A stretch of 32,689 bases of DNA from an uncultured Prevotellaceae bacterium (GCA_946415645.1 CAMKTJ010000028.1:1-32689), one strand, 5' to 3'. Shown: positions 14,829 through 23,916, numbered from the stretch's first letter. The notes: generated by a model not told the origin, from the sequence alone. Program-made: numbers and translations.

Positions 14829-17342
14829 ATGGCCTCCAAGAAGAGCGATAAAAAATATAGAAATAACACAAAAGGCAAAAACGGCAATTTCTATTCGAAT
14901 GCCATGAGCTGGTTCAGAAAGAGCATTAAGAACGATTCGGATATCGATGCAGAGAAGAACACCGACCACAGCGACAACATCAAATTTGTATGGGGGTTTG
15001 TCCTTGCAAGCATATCCTTGTGTGTCTTCCTGGCTCTATTCTCTCACCTTTTTACAGGAGCTGAAGACCAAAAGCTAATCAACCACCCTGAACTGCCCGC
15101 CGCCAACTGGGTGGGCAAGATGGGATTCTGGATTGCCTACTGGCTGATGGACAATACATTTGGTATTGCTTCGATATTTATCCCCATCCTACTGGTAGCC
15201 ACGGGAATACGTATTATGGGAACCATAAAGGTGCGTCTGCACAAGTGGTTCCTGAACTGCATGATCCTGATGATATGGATTTCTGCCTTTATGGCTTTCC
15301 TGCAACTGCACTTCGAGACGTTGCAGAACGGATACATCAACTGGGGCGGCATGATTGGAGAGAGAGAGATATCCAGGCTCATAGAAAAAGTCGGTAACTT
15401 CGGTGCCATTGTAACCCTGTTAATTATGGCCTTGCTGTACACCTTCTACCTGAGCGGCGAAGCAATAACGGCCATCAGGAATGTTGTGAACAGAAACGAA
15501 AAGAATAAACTGGCTACCTTAGCAGGTGAAGAGAAAGAATTGGAAGACGGCGATGAGGAAGACATGCTTGACGAAGAGGAAGAAACGCTCTCAACAAGCG
15601 AGGAGGTAGAAATGAAGTTGGAAAACACCATCCCCTTCGAGGACGAGCCCTCAAAGACTGCCACAACCATAGACTTCGGTAACACCAGTGGTGAAATGGA
15701 GATTCCCTTAAAGGTTGGAGAACAGGCACTACCCCTGGAATTTGCCAACCCTGCCGATGATATGAAGGTTGTTGTGGGAGAAGACCCCGAAAAGGCCGAC
15801 ACCACCAAGGAAGGTGCTCTTGAGCCATACGACCCGAAGTTGGATCTGGAGCATTACAAATACCCCACCCTTGACTTGCTGAAGCACTATGACAACATCC
15901 AGTCAAATGTGGATATGGAGGAGCAGCAGGCAAACAAGAATAAGATCATCAAGGTTCTCTCATACTTCGGCGTTGAGATTTCAAGTATCAAGGCCACCAT
16001 TGGTCCTACTATTACTCTGTACGAAATAACGCCTGCACCAGGCATCCGTATCAGCAGAATTCGAGGCTTGGAAGACGATATCGCCCTAAGCCTTAGCGCC
16101 CTGGGAATTCGTATCATTGCTCCCATCCCCGGTAAGGGAACCATTGGTATAGAGGTACCTAACGCCAAGCCACAGATGGTATCCATGGAGAGCGTCATCA
16201 ACAGCCGCAAATTTCAGGAAACTGACTACGAATTGCCAATGGCACTCGGAAAGACCATTACCAACGAGGTCTTTATGGTCGACTTGGCTAAGATGCCCCA
16301 CCTGTTGGTTGCAGGTGCAACGGGTCAGGGTAAATCTGTTGGTTTGAACGCTATTATTACATCTTTGCTCTATAAGAAGCACCCTGCTGAGCTGAAGTTT
16401 GTAATGGTTGACCCCAAGAAGGTGGAGTTCAGCGTTTATAACCCTATAGTCAACCACTTCCTGGCACAGGTTGAAGGCAACGAAGGTACTGAAGAGCCTA
16501 TCATCACTGATGTAAACAAGGTAATTCAGACACTAAAGAGCCTTTGTGTGGAAATGGATACTCGCTATGACCTATTGAAAAAGGCCCGAGCCAGAAACGT
16601 AAAGGAATATAACCAGAAATTCAAGGACCGTCAACTGAACCCGGAGAACGGACATAAGTTCATGCCTTACATTGTGGTTATTATCGATGAGTTCGGCGAT
16701 CTGATTATGACGGCAGGCAAGGAAATCGAGTTACCAATAGCACGTATCGCCCAGTTGGCTCGTGCCGTAGGTATTCACATGATAATTGCCACACAGCGCC
16801 CGACCACAAACATCATTACAGGTACTATCAAGGCTAACTTCCCAGCCCGATTGGCATTCAAGGTAGCCAGCTCTATCGATAGTAAGACCATCCTTGACCG
16901 AACTGGAGCCAACCAATTGATAGGAAAAGGTGATATGCTGTTCCTCTCTGGCAACGACCCCGTTCGTGTGCAGTGTGCTTTCGTCGATACGCCCGAGGTG
17001 GAGGATATCACATCATATATTGCATGTCAGCAAAGTTACAATGCACCGTTCCCGCTGCCTGAAGTTCCAATGGAGGGCTGTGAGGATGGAGACGGACCGG
17101 ATGTTGACCTGAATCATCTTGACCCCATGTTCAATGAAGTGGCTCGTATGGTTGTTCTTGAACAAAGTGGCAGTACCAGCATGATCCAGCGTAAATTCAG
17201 CATCGGATATAACAGAGCCGGACGTTTAATGGACCAGTTGGAAAAAGTCGGCATTGTAGGCCCTGCAAAGGGTAGCAAGCCACGCGAGGTTCTCTGCGTC
17301 AGCGAAGAAGACCTGCAGTTCAGATTGGATAACATAGGATAA
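14829..17342 (+). CDS. ftsK: DNA translocase FtsK
   Basis: The septal DNA pump, which moves chromosome ends across the closing septum and activates XerCD recombination at dif. The 837-residue protein has four N-terminal membrane helices (about 52-76, 98-127, 139-160, 189-210), an acidic linker (about 230-330), and the alpha/beta motor from residue 331 (LEPYDPKLDLEHYKYPTLDL). Walker A is GATGQGKS (496-503) and Walker B is IIDEFGD with D620/E621; IATQRP follows. The gamma winged-helix domain with MIQRKFSIGYNRAGRLMDQL reads the polar KOPS sites in DNA. Length and motifs are all normal, so this copy is functional. It begins the rightward operon with lolA 19 bases behind, the order seen in many bacteria. 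Its core is the source or partner of the mosaic copy at 9154-11376. Confidence 0.96.
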   Translation: MASKKSDKKYRNNTKGKNGNFYSNAMSWFRKSIKNDSDIDAEKNTDHSDNIKFVWGFVLASISLCVFLALFSHLFTGAEDQKLINHPELPAANWVGKMGFWIAYWLMDNTFGIASIFIPILLVATGIRIMGTIKVRLHKWFLNCMILMIWISAFMAFLQLHFETLQNGYINWGGMIGEREISRLIEKVGNFGAIVTLLIMALLYTFYLSGEAITAIRNVVNRNEKNKLATLAGEEKELEDGDEEDMLDEEEETLSTSEEVEMKLENTIPFEDEPSKTATTIDFGNTSGEMEIPLKVGEQALPLEFANPADDMKVVVGEDPEKADTTKEGALEPYDPKLDLEHYKYPTLDLLKHYDNIQSNVDMEEQQANKNKIIKVLSYFGVEISSIKATIGPTITLYEITPAPGIRISRIRGLEDDIALSLSALGIRIIAPIPGKGTIGIEVPNAKPQMVSMESVINSRKFQETDYELPMALGKTITNEVFMVDLAKMPHLLVAGATGQGKSVGLNAIITSLLYKKHPAELKFVMVDPKKVEFSVYNPIVNHFLAQVEGNEGTEEPIITDVNKVIQTLKSLCVEMDTRYDLLKKARARNVKEYNQKFKDRQLNPENGHKFMPYIVVIIDEFGDLIMTAGKEIELPIARIAQLARAVGIHMIIATQRPTTNIITGTIKANFPARLAFKVASSIDSKTILDRTGANQLIGKGDMLFLSGNDPVRVQCAFVDTPEVEDITSYIACQQSYNAPFPLPEVPMEGCEDGDGPDVDLNHLDPMFNEVARMVVLEQSGSTSMIQRKFSIGYNRAGRLMDQLEKVGIVGPAKGSKPREVLCVSEEDLQFRLDNIG

Positions 17343-17361
17343 TCAACACATAACAAGAATA

Positions 17362-17985
17362 ATGAAGAAGATATTTACCTGCATTATGTGCCTGCTTTCA
17401 ATGGCAGCATCTGCACAGAATGCGCGCCAGATATTAGATGACACCGCCACAAAAATCAAGCAAATGGGAGATGTCAAGGTCAATTTTACAGCAACATCAT
17501 TCAGTGGAACAACAGAACAGGCCAAAACAAATGGTACCATATTGTTACAGGGCAAGAAGATGCAACTATCCACAGATGATATGAAGATGTGGTACAATGG
17601 CAAGACGCAGTGGAGCCTGATGCCAGAGAGTGGAGAAGTAAACGTAAGCACTCCAACAGAGAGGGAGATGACAAGCATGAACCCCTACTCTTTTCTGAAC
17701 CAATACAAAAAGGGATATAAGATGAAGGCCCGTCAGACCAAACTACGCGGAAAGGATGTTTACGAGATACACTTGACAGCCCGTTCCTCGAACGCCAATG
17801 CTCAGGAAATATACGTTGACGTTGCAAAAAGTGATTATTCCCCACTTTGCATCAGAGTTCGCCAGGACAACACCTGGAACCGTATAAGTATTCAATCCAT
17901 ACAGGGGAATAGGCATTTTAATGATGCTGATTTCGAATTCCCCAAGAGCGAATACCCCAATATAGAAATCATAGATCTAAGATAA
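17362..17985 (+). CDS. lolA: LolA-like outer-membrane lipoprotein carrier
   Basis: A 207-residue periplasmic protein with a cleavable signal peptide (cut after ASA at residue 18). LolA proteins carry lipoproteins from the LolCDE complex to the outer membrane in a half-open beta barrel. Family signs are the N-terminal AxQILDDTATKIKQMGDVKV pattern (a helix plus the first strand), the alternating strands in the middle (GTILLQGKKMQLSTDDMKMW) and the segment MNPYSFLNQYKKGYKM. The position straight after ftsK supports the call. In Bacteroidota no LolB is known, and the lipoprotein encoded at the left window edge would be one of many possible clients. Confidence 0.85.
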   Translation: MKKIFTCIMCLLSMAASAQNARQILDDTATKIKQMGDVKVNFTATSFSGTTEQAKTNGTILLQGKKMQLSTDDMKMWYNGKTQWSLMPESGEVNVSTPTEREMTSMNPYSFLNQYKKGYKMKARQTKLRGKDVYEIHLTARSSNANAQEIYVDVAKSDYSPLCIRVRQDNTWNRISIQSIQGNRHFNDADFEFPKSEYPNIEIIDLR

Positions 17986-18000
17986 CAAACACAAAACAAA

Positions 18001-18936
18001 ATGATACAGACTAAGCTACTTATTATCGGAAGCGGCCCTGCTGGTTATACTGCAGGCATTTATGCTGGTCGCGCAGGTTTGGCTCCCCTCCTTATAGAAG
18101 GAATTCAGCCAGGCGGACAGTTAACAATCACAACAGAAGTTGAGAATTTCCCCGGGTTCCCCGAAGGTATAGATGCCAACGAGCTCATGGAGAATATGCG
18201 CCAGCAGACCGAACGGTTCGGCGCACAGATTCTAAGCAATATCGTCACAAAGACTGATCTTAGCTCACAGCCTTATAAAGTATGGCTTGACGATGGACAG
18301 GAGATTCAGGCTAAGAGCATTATCATTGCCACAGGTGCCAGTGCAAAATATCTGGGACTGAGCGATGAGCAGAAGTATATGGGGCAGGGCGTCAGTGCCT
18401 GTGCCACCTGCGACGGTTTCTTCTACAGAAAGAAAGTTGTGGCTGTTGTTGGTGGAGGTGATACTGCCTGCGAAGAGGCTACCTATTTGGCAGGCTTGGC
18501 AAGCAAGGTTTATCTGATAGTCAGAAAGCCTTTCCTTCGTGCCAGTCAGATTATGCAGGAAAAGGTAATGAACAACGAGAAGATAGAGATTCTCTTTGAG
18601 ACAAACACCTTGGGTCTTTACGGAGAAGATGGAGTGGAAGGCGCACACCTTATATATAAAAAAGGTGAAGCAGAAGAACGCAAATACGACTTACCTATTG
18701 ACGGATTCTTCCTTGCCATAGGCCACCATCCTAATAGTGAATTATTCCTTCCCTGGGTAAAAATCGACGAGCAAGGCTATATCATCACCGAAGGATATTC
18801 TCCACGCACAGGCATTCCCGGCATCTATGCTGCAGGTGATGTTGCCGACTCGCATTATCGTCAGGCAATCGTTGCTGCTGCATCAGGAGCGAAGGCGGCT
18901 ATGGAGGCTGAGAAATTCATAAAGGAGAATGAATAA
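18001..18936 (+). CDS. trxB: Thioredoxin-disulfide reductase
   Basis: A 311-residue FAD enzyme that passes electrons from NADPH to thioredoxin. It shows the FAD-binding GSGPAGYTAGIYAGRAGL (10-27), the redox-active CATC (134-137) followed by DGFFYR, the NADPH-binding VVGGGDTACEEA (149-160) and the final FAD motif GIYAAGDVAD near the C-terminus. Length is typical of low-molecular-weight bacterial TrxB. It starts 15 bases after lolA and overlaps the DUF5687 gene by 8 bases. Confidence 0.96.
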   Translation: MIQTKLLIIGSGPAGYTAGIYAGRAGLAPLLIEGIQPGGQLTITTEVENFPGFPEGIDANELMENMRQQTERFGAQILSNIVTKTDLSSQPYKVWLDDGQEIQAKSIIIATGASAKYLGLSDEQKYMGQGVSACATCDGFFYRKKVVAVVGGGDTACEEATYLAGLASKVYLIVRKPFLRASQIMQEKVMNNEKIEILFETNTLGLYGEDGVEGAHLIYKKGEAEERKYDLPIDGFFLAIGHHPNSELFLPWVKIDEQGYIITEGYSPRTGIPGIYAAGDVADSHYRQAIVAAASGAKAAMEAEKFIKENE

Positions 18937-20428
18937 ATACCAGCTATACAAGTTACTCCGCAAAAACGAGAACCTAAAGGATAGGCGTCATCCCATGTTC
19001 GAGAAGAACCGTTTCATGAAGTTTCTTCTCATATTCTATTGGTTGTATAACGCTGCCATTCTTCTTTTTATAGGAGTAACAATGGCCATTGGCATGAAAG
19101 GGGCCTATAATGGTGTAGCTGCATATCATGTATTAGACGGATGGTTCCCAATAGTACTTCTGATTGACTTCTGGGTACGATTCATTTTACAGGACACGCC
19201 CGCCAACCAGGCTAAGCCATATACCCTTCTGCCCATACGCAGGTCATTCCTCATGCACGTTTACCTGACCCGTTCAGGCTTCAGCCTTGGCAACCTGTAT
19301 TGGGGATTCATGCTTGTCCCATTCGGACTAATTGCCATAGCCATTCACTTCGGTTGGATGGCGTTTATAGGTTGGCTATTGGGCTGGTGGCTATTATGTA
19401 TCGCCAACGGTTTCTGTTACCTTTTTGTGCGTACACTATTAAGCAAACATATGGCATGGCTCCTATTGCCAATTGTTGTACACGGAGTTGTCATTGCCGC
19501 AATGTTTGTTCCTGAACACAACTGGTTAGACATGCCATGCACCATACTACTCGATGCCGTTGCAAAATGGAAGATACTATACCTCTTGGCTATTTTTGCT
19601 GTCGTAGGACTGCTATATTACGCCAACTTCCTCTTGCAAAACGCTATGGTTTACAACGAGATAAGCAAGAAAGAAGAAGTAGAGGTTAAGAAAACTGCCA
19701 AGATGTCTTTCCTGGACCGATACGGCCGTTTGGGCGAGTACCTGAAACTAGAAGTCAGGATGAAGACACGCAACAAGACCGTTAAGATGCAGTTTGCTAC
19801 AGGAATTGGCTTGATGCTGATGTTCTGCTTTATGATGTACTTTAGCAATGCCTATAGCAGCGGACTAGGGAAAAGTTTTGTCTGTCTGTATAACTATGCA
19901 GTATTGGGAACAATGACACTCATCAGCATCATGTGTCACGAAGGAAACTACATAGACGGACTGATGAGCAGACGCGAGAGTATCTACCAGTTGCTACGTG
20001 CCAAATACTACTTTAATTCCTTCTTGTTGATTATCCCTCCTATCTTCTTTATCCCATTAATGGTAGTCGGAAAATTGTCTATTTGGATGAACCTTGGATA
20101 TTTATTCTTCACTGTAGGTGTAATCTACCCCATATTGTTCCAAATGGCTGTTTATAATAAAGATACGCTTCCATTGAATCAGAAACTTACAGGCAAACAA
20201 GGGAATGCTACCCAACAGATTGTTTCAATAGCCATATTACTCTTACCTATAGCTATAGAAAGATTATCTGTCCTACTTTTGGGCGACATCTGGGGCTACG
20301 TCTTCCTGATATTCCTGGGAAGTATAGGTATAGCAACCCATAAGATATGGCTTATGAACATATACCAGCGTTTTATGGCCCGCAGGTACACTAACATGGA
20401 AGGCTTCAGGGCCTCAAGAAACTCATAA
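18929..20428 (+). CDS. DUF5687 family membrane protein, ABC permease partner
   Basis: A 499-residue multi-helix inner-membrane protein with about ten to twelve helices. After a short basic N-terminus (RKNENLKDRRHPMFEKN) come helix pairs, then a cytoplasmic stretch around residues 245-285 (EVKKTAKMSFLDRYGRLGEY), and a second helix block. The sequence fits DUF5687, found in Bacteroidota beside a single ABC ATPase, as here: the ATPase gene follows 18 bases later. Together they look like an ABC-2-type exporter. The substrate is unknown. An 8-base overlap with trxB makes it part of the ftsK operon. Confidence 0.82.
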   Translation: MNKYQLYKLLRKNENLKDRRHPMFEKNRFMKFLLIFYWLYNAAILLFIGVTMAIGMKGAYNGVAAYHVLDGWFPIVLLIDFWVRFILQDTPANQAKPYTLLPIRRSFLMHVYLTRSGFSLGNLYWGFMLVPFGLIAIAIHFGWMAFIGWLLGWWLLCIANGFCYLFVRTLLSKHMAWLLLPIVVHGVVIAAMFVPEHNWLDMPCTILLDAVAKWKILYLLAIFAVVGLLYYANFLLQNAMVYNEISKKEEVEVKKTAKMSFLDRYGRLGEYLKLEVRMKTRNKTVKMQFATGIGLMLMFCFMMYFSNAYSSGLGKSFVCLYNYAVLGTMTLISIMCHEGNYIDGLMSRRESIYQLLRAKYYFNSFLLIIPPIFFIPLMVVGKLSIWMNLGYLFFTVGVIYPILFQMAVYNKDTLPLNQKLTGKQGNATQQIVSIAILLLPIAIERLSVLLLGDIWGYVFLIFLGSIGIATHKIWLMNIYQRFMARRYTNMEGFRASRNS

Positions 20429-20446
20429 TATATATAATAGGTAAAT

Positions 20447-21166
20447 ATGGACATCATCATACAGAACTTAAAAAAGAATTTTGGAGAAAAAGTTGCCGTC
20501 AACATCGACAACTTCAGAATTCATAGTGGCGAGATATTAGGACTTGTAGGCAACAACGGTGCCGGCAAAAGTACACTCTTCCGCCTAATCCTTGACCTTA
20601 TAAAGGCAGACGAGGGAACAGTAAGAATGGCTGATGCCTTTAAAGATATCAATGTAGCAGAGACTGAGGAATGGAAAGACTGGACAGGTGCCTTTGTTGA
20701 TGACAGTTTCTTGATTGACTATCTCACACCTGACGAGTATTTCCAGTTCATTGCACGCATTAGCGGAAAAAGCCCAGAAGAGTTGCAGCAATTCCTTGAT
20801 AAGTTCCAACACTTCATGGCAGACGAGATTCTGGGACAGAAGAAGTTCATCAGAAATCTATCAGCTGGTAACAAGCAGAAAGTGGGCATCATGGCAGCTA
20901 TGTTGCTTCAGCCACAGATCCTGATTCTGGACGAGCCCTTCAACTTCCTTGATCCCAGCAGTCAGAGCTCCATTAAACATCTGCTCAAGAAATACAACGA
21001 GGAGACCAAGGCCACAATCCTGGTTAGTAGCCACAACCTGCAACACACCGTTGATATCTGTCCTAGGATAGCACTCTTGGAACATGGCGTGATAATCAGG
21101 GACATCGACAATAGCGACGGTCAGGCTCAGAGAGAACTCGAGAACTATTTTCAAGTAACAGACTAA
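20447..21166 (+). CDS. ABC transporter ATP-binding protein (ABC-2 exporter type)
   Basis: A 239-residue ATPase and partner of the DUF5687 membrane protein just upstream. Motifs: Walker A GNNGAGKST (35-43), signature LSAGNKQKVG (138-147), Walker B ILILDEP (158-164), D-loop FLDP, and H-loop histidine in LVSSHNLQH. The signature has LSAGN in place of LSGGQ, as in some ABC-2-type exporters of the drug/antibiotic class. The gene is in the middle of the rightward row, 28 bases before the barrel-like protein gene. Confidence 0.9.
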   Translation: MDIIIQNLKKNFGEKVAVNIDNFRIHSGEILGLVGNNGAGKSTLFRLILDLIKADEGTVRMADAFKDINVAETEEWKDWTGAFVDDSFLIDYLTPDEYFQFIARISGKSPEELQQFLDKFQHFMADEILGQKKFIRNLSAGNKQKVGIMAAMLLQPQILILDEPFNFLDPSSQSSIKHLLKKYNEETKATILVSSHNLQHTVDICPRIALLEHGVIIRDIDNSDGQAQRELENYFQVTD

Positions 21167-21194
21167 ATTAAACATAAACACAAAACCTTGTAAT

Positions 21195-21977
21195 ATGAGA
21201 AAAACTTTATTTATTGCTTTCGCAGCTATGGCTTTTGCGCTGGAAAGTAACGCAGTTGGATTAAAGTTGTTTAATCACCTATCTGTAGGTGCAAACGTTG
21301 GAACAACAGGTGTAGGAGCTGACTTAGCAATGCCCGTAACAAGGTTCTTTGATATCGAGGCAGGCATATCCGTCATGCCAAGATTCAAATATAATACTGA
21401 TTTGCATTTTAATTTACCTACAAGCATCATAAATCAGTATCTTCCTGAACCAATTAACATCGACAAAGTACCTATCCAAGGTAAATTAGTCATGTTAAAC
21501 GGTAAAGCACTTGTTAACTTCTATCCTATCCCCATAAGCAGTTTTCATATTACTGCAGGCGCATATTTTGGTGGAGAGGACGTTATAGAAGTTTACAATA
21601 CTGACGAGCAATTGATGGCTGTCAATCGTGCAAACGAATTCATGAAGACTAATAATATACCTTACCAACTTGGACTAGAATTAGGAGATTATCTGCTCAC
21701 CCCAGATGCACAAGGTAATGTCAAAGCAACTTTAAAGACCAAATCCTTTAAGCCGTATGTCGGCATTGGCTTTGGAAGAGCAGTTCCAGGAAGACGCGTT
21801 GGTGTTAAATTTGATCTTGGCGCTATGTTCTGGGGCACGCCCGAAGTTATAGACCATAATGGTGTCTCACTTTCAAATCAGGACTTGAACGGCAAGGATG
21901 GTGGTGTAATTAAGGTCATCAGCAAAATCAAAGTATATCCCGTTTTAAACATCCGTATCTGCGGAAAAATTTTCTAA
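21195..21977 (+). CDS. Secreted outer-membrane beta-barrel-like protein, function unknown
   Basis: A 260-residue protein with a signal peptide (about residues 1-20, ending ESNA). The mature part has alternating hydrophobic and polar strands with glycines and aromatics: LSVGANVGTTGVGADLAM, FDIEAGISVMPRF, FKPYVGIGFGRAV, VGVKFDLGAMFWG. It ends in a terminal phenylalanine (ICGKIF), a common signal for insertion into the outer membrane. An eight- to ten-strand barrel is likely. No family name is recognised. It follows the ABC ATPase by 28 bases and may belong to that export system (inference from position only). Confidence 0.7.
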   Translation: MRKTLFIAFAAMAFALESNAVGLKLFNHLSVGANVGTTGVGADLAMPVTRFFDIEAGISVMPRFKYNTDLHFNLPTSIINQYLPEPINIDKVPIQGKLVMLNGKALVNFYPIPISSFHITAGAYFGGEDVIEVYNTDEQLMAVNRANEFMKTNNIPYQLGLELGDYLLTPDAQGNVKATLKTKSFKPYVGIGFGRAVPGRRVGVKFDLGAMFWGTPEVIDHNGVSLSNQDLNGKDGGVIKVISKIKVYPVLNIRICGKIF

Positions 21978-22059
21978 TGGTACAAAGCTTGTAAACGTTA
22001 GAAATAAAGCATCTCAAGAAACTTTGAATCTAAATAATAGGAAATAGACACAATTTTTG

Positions 22060-23772
22060 ATGAAGAGAATACCCAAAGGAATTATATGTCTTCTAGTCAT
22101 TATTGCCCTCTTTGGTTATCTGGGCAGTGTGATGGGAATGACCAACATGCTGAATACAATCATGAAGACAGCTCACGGGCTGCTTCTGAATACTGTATTC
22201 TATCTGATGAGCATGTGTGTACTTACCGGTGCACTTGGTAAGATACTGACGGAATTCGGCGTTGTTGACCTGTTGCAGAAGATGCTCAGACATGTTATGC
22301 GCCCCTTGTATAACATGCCAGGCGTGGCTGTTGTGGCAAGCATAATGACCTTCCTCAGCGACAACCCTGCAATTATAACCCTAAGCAAGAACAAGCAGTT
22401 CGCCAAGTATTTCAAGGTGTATCAGTATATCTCCCTTGCCAACTTCGGCACTGCATTCGGCATGGGTCTGCTGGTTATTGTCTTCATGATTGGCCAAGGG
22501 TACTTTGCTGCGCCCTTCATTGGACTGATAGGTGCAGCCAGCGGTGGTATCATAGCTACCCGTCTCATGCAGTACTTCATCTGCAAGAAGTATCCTGAAT
22601 ACCGTACAAAGGACGCCATATCTGCTCAGGAAATAGAACTCATAGAGAAAGAAAGCATGCAGAAGGCCGACGAGGAGGAGAAACCCAACACCTTCATCCG
22701 TGTCCTGAATGCACTCCTCGACGGAGGAAAGTCCGGTGTGGAAATCGGTCTTGCCATCATCCCCGGTGTTATCATCATCTGTACAATGGTAATGATGTTC
22801 ACCTTCAGAGGCAGTGTCGAAGGACTGGACGCAGCGGGCAACGAGATAATGGTTTATACTGGCGAGGCATACCAGGGATGCGGACTTTTACCCCTGATTG
22901 CCAGCAAACTGAATTTCATCTTCGAATGGCTCTTTGGCTTTAATGCCCCCGAGCTTATAGCCTTCCCCATCACCGCTTTGGGAGCTGTAGGTGCAGCATT
23001 GAGCCTTATCCCTGAGTTTACAGCTAAAGGTATCATCAACGACAATGCGGTAGCCGTGTTTACCGCCATGGGTATGTGCTGGAGCGGATTCCTCTCCACC
23101 CATACCGCCATGCTAGATTCCATGGGCTATCGTAAGCTGCTGGTTCAGGACTTTATCAGTCAGATTATCGGAGGTATCGGTGCAGGCATCATTGCGCATT
23201 GGCTCTATGCAACCATCATATATCTTTCCGCCTTGTTCCAGCCATCGCCCGTATGGAATGTGCAGACAACAGGCTGGACATGTATCAACGATGATCCTAT
23301 GCCCATAGAACTGGTTGCCCTTGATGACAGCAGCTATGTGGCAAAGAACTGGTTCGGAGAGGAAGGCTGCGACCTGTGCTTCAAGGTTAACAAGCAAGAC
23401 AGTACCATCATCATTCTGAATGCTTATGCCAACCAGCAGCAGGAGTACTTCTTTGTCCGCATCAACCAGCACGCACAAAAGGGCGAGCCCTCCTATGCTG
23501 TTGTCTGTCCCACCGATCAATTCTCCGAGTTTGACGGAGACAAGCAGAACGGACATCTTTATACCTTCATCTTTGTCTATGACCCTAACAGAAAAGAAAT
23601 CAATAAGGGGTACTACGAACTCACGTGGGGAAACAGGGAAAGACAGACAAAAGAAGCAGAGGAAGATATCCAACAACTGATGGCAGAAGAGAGAGCTCTT
23701 GCAGAACATATTGCAGATAGTCTATTACGCGAAGAGCTGATAGACAGCATTTTGCAAGATATAAATTTGTAA
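22060..23772 (+). CDS. Two-GATE-domain membrane transporter with C-terminal soluble extension
   Basis: The protein has 570 residues from the ATG at 22060; a TTG one codon earlier is a less likely start. Two halves carry the nucleoside-recognition (GATE) pattern: around FLSDNPAIITLSKNKQFAKY in the first half, and IINDNAVAVFTAMGMCWSGF with FLSTHTAMLDSMGY in the second. About ten membrane helices end near residue 395. This group is related to SpmA/SpmB-type and nucleoside-transporter gate domains; the substrate is unknown. The last 175 residues or so are soluble: a cysteine-bearing part (WTCINDD, GCDLCFKV), a beta-rich part, and an acidic helix at the end. The extension is not part of the basic GATE fold. 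It stands 82 bases after the barrel-like gene. Confidence 0.75.
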   Translation: MKRIPKGIICLLVIIALFGYLGSVMGMTNMLNTIMKTAHGLLLNTVFYLMSMCVLTGALGKILTEFGVVDLLQKMLRHVMRPLYNMPGVAVVASIMTFLSDNPAIITLSKNKQFAKYFKVYQYISLANFGTAFGMGLLVIVFMIGQGYFAAPFIGLIGAASGGIIATRLMQYFICKKYPEYRTKDAISAQEIELIEKESMQKADEEEKPNTFIRVLNALLDGGKSGVEIGLAIIPGVIIICTMVMMFTFRGSVEGLDAAGNEIMVYTGEAYQGCGLLPLIASKLNFIFEWLFGFNAPELIAFPITALGAVGAALSLIPEFTAKGIINDNAVAVFTAMGMCWSGFLSTHTAMLDSMGYRKLLVQDFISQIIGGIGAGIIAHWLYATIIYLSALFQPSPVWNVQTTGWTCINDDPMPIELVALDDSSYVAKNWFGEEGCDLCFKVNKQDSTIIILNAYANQQQEYFFVRINQHAQKGEPSYAVVCPTDQFSEFDGDKQNGHLYTFIFVYDPNRKEINKGYYELTWGNRERQTKEAEEDIQQLMAEERALAEHIADSLLREELIDSILQDINL

Positions 23773-23798
23773 CCAAAAGAAAGATTTTCTCAGAAATA

Positions 23799-23830
23799 TT
23801 TGCCCAATACAGAGAATTATTATAATTTTG
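23799..23830 (+). promoter_or_regulatory. Promoter of the rplU-rpmA operon
   Basis: TTTG (23799-23802), a 20-base spacer and TAATTTTG (23823-23830) fit the Bacteroidota consensus. The predicted RNA start is about 23837, giving an 80-base leader before rplU. The promoter starts 27 bases after the stop of the GATE transporter. Confidence 0.78.
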
Positions 23831-23836
23831 CAGCCG

Positions 23837-23916
23837 ATTTATGCCGACGGGGCTCAAAAAAGTGAGTCAACGATTGACTTCGCCTCCCGGTCAAACCCGT
23901 TATAAAACAAAAAACA
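23837..23916 (+). promoter_or_regulatory. Structured 5' leader of rplU, candidate autoregulatory element
   Basis: GTCAA (23866-23870) can pair with TTGAC (23874-23878) around a 3-base loop. The same TTGAC can pair instead with GTCAA at 23890-23894, so the two folds exclude each other. An outer pairing of GACGGGG (23846-23852) with CCTCCCGGTC (23883-23892) is also possible with a mismatch. Ribosomal protein operons are often controlled through such leaders. No covariation could be checked. Confidence 0.4.

Noticed and set aside
22057..22059. TTG as the start of the GATE transporter
   Set aside because: The adjacent ATG at 22060 is the better start; TTG would only add one residue.
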